The notes below the pieces were generated by a model that saw only the letters and a program-made list of their open reading frames with translations, did no database searches and had not been told where the DNA came from. Shown here one piece after another: positions 4,281 to 5,681 of a stretch of 5,681 nucleotides of DNA. The DNA is taken from the NCBI GenBank assembly GCA_041748615.1, contig JBGTCY010000065.1, positions 1-5,681 of the forward strand, written 5' to 3'. Source of the stretch: JBGTCY01 sp041748615. Lineage in GTDB: Bacteria > Bacteroidota > Bacteroidia > Chitinophagales > CAIOSU01. The translations under genes and the position numbers were made by a program. Each line of letters opens with the position of its first letter. Position 1 is the first letter of the stretch.

Positions 4281-5681
4281 ATGGGAAAGGTATGTGTGGT
4301 TTGGTTGATTGTATTTTGTTTTTCAGCAACTGAATTGTTTGCTCAGTCAGGGTTGTGCAATACAGGTGTGCCATTTTTTAAGGTTGACCTCACAGGAAAT
4401 CCTGATGGAACATATATTTCTCCAAATTTTACCAGAAATAAACTTTGTTGCGGAGCAGGTAATCCTGACCGATGTCTGGAATTTGAAATTACTTTGGATA
4501 GCGAAGCCGTGGGAATCAATTTTGATATCTCATCTGGAGCTAAACCACCGGGAGCGCTTTACTATCAAATTAACTGCGGTCCACCGATACCGGTTGGTCA
4601 GGATATATGTTTGAGTGGAGCCGGTCCTCACACTCTTACTTTTTGCAAGCCCGGAAATAATGCCAACCAATATTCTATTACCTCAATTAAAGGTTTTACA
4701 GGTGTATTTGATGTCAATACGGTAGAGGGTTGCTTTATTTCGCTATCCGTTGATGGCATGATCGACAGTACGATTACCTGGCGTGATATCACAACGCGAA
4801 GCGGCTATTACACAAATTATCTGAGTTGCAGCAGTGGTTGCAGTAATGTTACATTCCATACTCAACCCGGTTTTCCGGCTCAAATTGAATTTGAAGTTTG
4901 TGGTGCGTTATTGACCGATGCTTGTCATAGTCTGATGATAAATGTCTGCGATACGATGAAGGTGAATATTCAGCAAAATATCTCCTTGAATGTTCAGGCG
5001 GATACTGTTCTTTTCTGCACCACCGATACGATGAGATTGCTGACCGCGGATATCCATCCTAAAAAGCCGACTTACAAATATGCCTGGATAAATGGTATCA
5101 ACGGAATCGGGGATGTAGTTGGGTATGATACTTTTTTTCATGCTCCTTTACCCGGCAACTATTCATTTGTTATCGTGGACTCATTATTTGAATTATGCTC
5201 GGCTGATACGGTGAATATTCCTTTAATGGTTACTCCTCCACCGGAATTACAAATATTTCCGGATGATACTGTTATCTGTTATGGAAATACGATTCAATTA
5301 ACAGTTACAGGCGCTTCAACTTATACCTGGATACCTGCTTCTACATTATCCTGTAATGATTGCAGTGAAACAGAAGCCACACCAATTACCACCACAACAT
5401 ATTTTGTGACCGGAACTGATACGCATGGATGTTATTCAACTAACACAGTGACGATTTCGGTGAACAATAGCATATATACAAATGTTTCTTTTATCATTTG
5501 CGATGGCGATTCACTTTCGATTGGTTCATTCACCTTAACTACAGCCGGAATCTTTTACGACACTTTGCATTCTACGGTCACCGGTTGCGACAGTATCGTG
5601 ACCATCGAAATTGAAATGCTGGAACGAGCGTACACGAACATTGACACTGCTTTGTGTGAAGGGCAGACATTGCAGGTGGGC
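4281..5681 (+). CDS. Large Cys-rich secreted surface protein, N-terminal 467 residues (3' end outside window)
   Basis: The frame from the ATG at 4281 is open without a stop for 467 codons to the window edge. Residues 1-21 are a signal peptide (hydrophobic VCVVWLIVFCF, cleavage near LFA|QS). Residues about 26-136 form a Cys-rich module with C56-C57, NPDRCLEF, AVGINFDI, GALYYQINCGPP and HTLTFCKPGNN; I recall similar N-terminal modules in Bacteroidota proteins that end in gliding-motility/type IX sorting domains, but can name no Pfam family. Residues 137-225 continue Cys-rich. Two Ig/PKD-like domains follow: about 240-318, and 328-395 with LTVTGASTYTWIPASTLSC, CNDC and TTTYFVTGTDTHGC. From 399 a repeat with ICDGDSLSIG and TGCDSIVTIEIE begins, and a second copy starts at 451. 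There are 22 cysteines after the signal peptide, so disulfides are likely in an extracellular product. Probable role: adhesin or surface-filament protein exported by type IX secretion; the diagnostic C-terminus is not in the window. Confidence 0.92.
   Translation, partial: MGKVCVVWLIVFCFSATELFAQSGLCNTGVPFFKVDLTGNPDGTYISPNFTRNKLCCGAGNPDRCLEFEITLDSEAVGINFDISSGAKPPGALYYQINCGPPIPVGQDICLSGAGPHTLTFCKPGNNANQYSITSIKGFTGVFDVNTVEGCFISLSVDGMIDSTITWRDITTRSGYYTNYLSCSSGCSNVTFHTQPGFPAQIEFEVCGALLTDACHSLMINVCDTMKVNIQQNISLNVQADTVLFCTTDTMRLLTADIHPKKPTYKYAWINGINGIGDVVGYDTFFHAPLPGNYSFVIVDSLFELCSADTVNIPLMVTPPPELQIFPDDTVICYGNTIQLTVTGASTYTWIPASTLSCNDCSETEATPITTTTYFVTGTDTHGCYSTNTVTISVNNSIYTNVSFIICDGDSLSIGSFTLTTAGIFYDTLHSTVTGCDSIVTIEIEMLERAYTNIDTALCEGQTLQVG
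5475..5681 (+). repeat. Start of a ~52-residue (156-bp) protein-coding tandem repeat
   Basis: Residues 399-450 start YTN, then place IC-D-G-D-S-L-S-I-G at 406-415. Residues 451-467 start YTN again, with LC-E-G-Q-T-L-Q-V-G at 458-467, exactly 52 residues later. The first copy contains the GCDSIV signature (435-440) known from repeated modules in long Bacteroidota surface proteins. DNA identity between the copies is modest (codons differ, for example TAT ACA AAT against TAC ACG AAC), so the duplication is old or diversified. The second copy is cut by the window edge. Confidence 0.62.

Noticed and set aside
4309..4614. 101-residue plus-strand frame
   Set aside because: It lies in a different frame inside the surface-protein gene, which has a signal peptide and recognisable domains through the same bases.
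4908..5141. 77-residue minus-strand frame
   Set aside because: It is an antisense shadow of the surface-protein gene with no recognisable features.

Overview
The window looks like chromosomal DNA of a Bacteroidota bacterium. The evidence is a SusC-family-style TonB-dependent receptor with an N-terminal carboxypeptidase-regulatory-like domain, a secreted DUF1573 protein, a very long Cys-rich surface protein built from PKD/Ig-like and 'GCDS' repeats of the kind exported by type IX secretion, near-absence of Shine-Dalgarno sites, and a TAnnTTTG-type promoter element. The lineage cannot be fixed more precisely from sequence alone. I see no transposase, phage gene, tRNA, rRNA or CRISPR array.

Layout. 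Bases 1-53 probably hold the last codons of a plus-strand gene. It converges on the minus-strand DUF1573 gene (102-539), and a strong bidirectional terminator (52-81) lies between them. A 213-base gap (540-752) carries a likely DUF1573 promoter and a compact GC-rich double hairpin of REP-like appearance. Then, still on the minus strand, come an 836-residue TonB-dependent outer-membrane receptor (753-3263) and, 18 bases upstream of it, ribulose-phosphate 3-epimerase rpe (3282-3953). Both are probably read from one rpe-proximal transcript.

A 327-base divergent intergenic region (3954-4280) separates rpe from a plus-strand gene that starts at 4281 and stays open to the window edge. This region holds a 13-copy heptanucleotide tandem array (4055-4145) whose minus strand has a GGG tract in every unit. 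A hairpin overlaps the array's end, and a 9-bp hairpin sits directly against the start codon of the plus-strand gene.

The plus-strand gene (4281-5681, 467 codons, 3' end missing) encodes a secreted protein. It has a signal peptide, an N-terminal Cys-rich module, Ig/PKD-like domains and the beginning of a ~52-residue tandem repeat that is cut by the window edge. This gene and its unusual upstream region are the most interesting part of the window. The rest (rpe, receptor, DUF1573) is ordinary Bacteroidota gene content, although pairing rpe with a receptor is worth a comparison across genomes. I found no clear evidence for a completely new multi-gene system.
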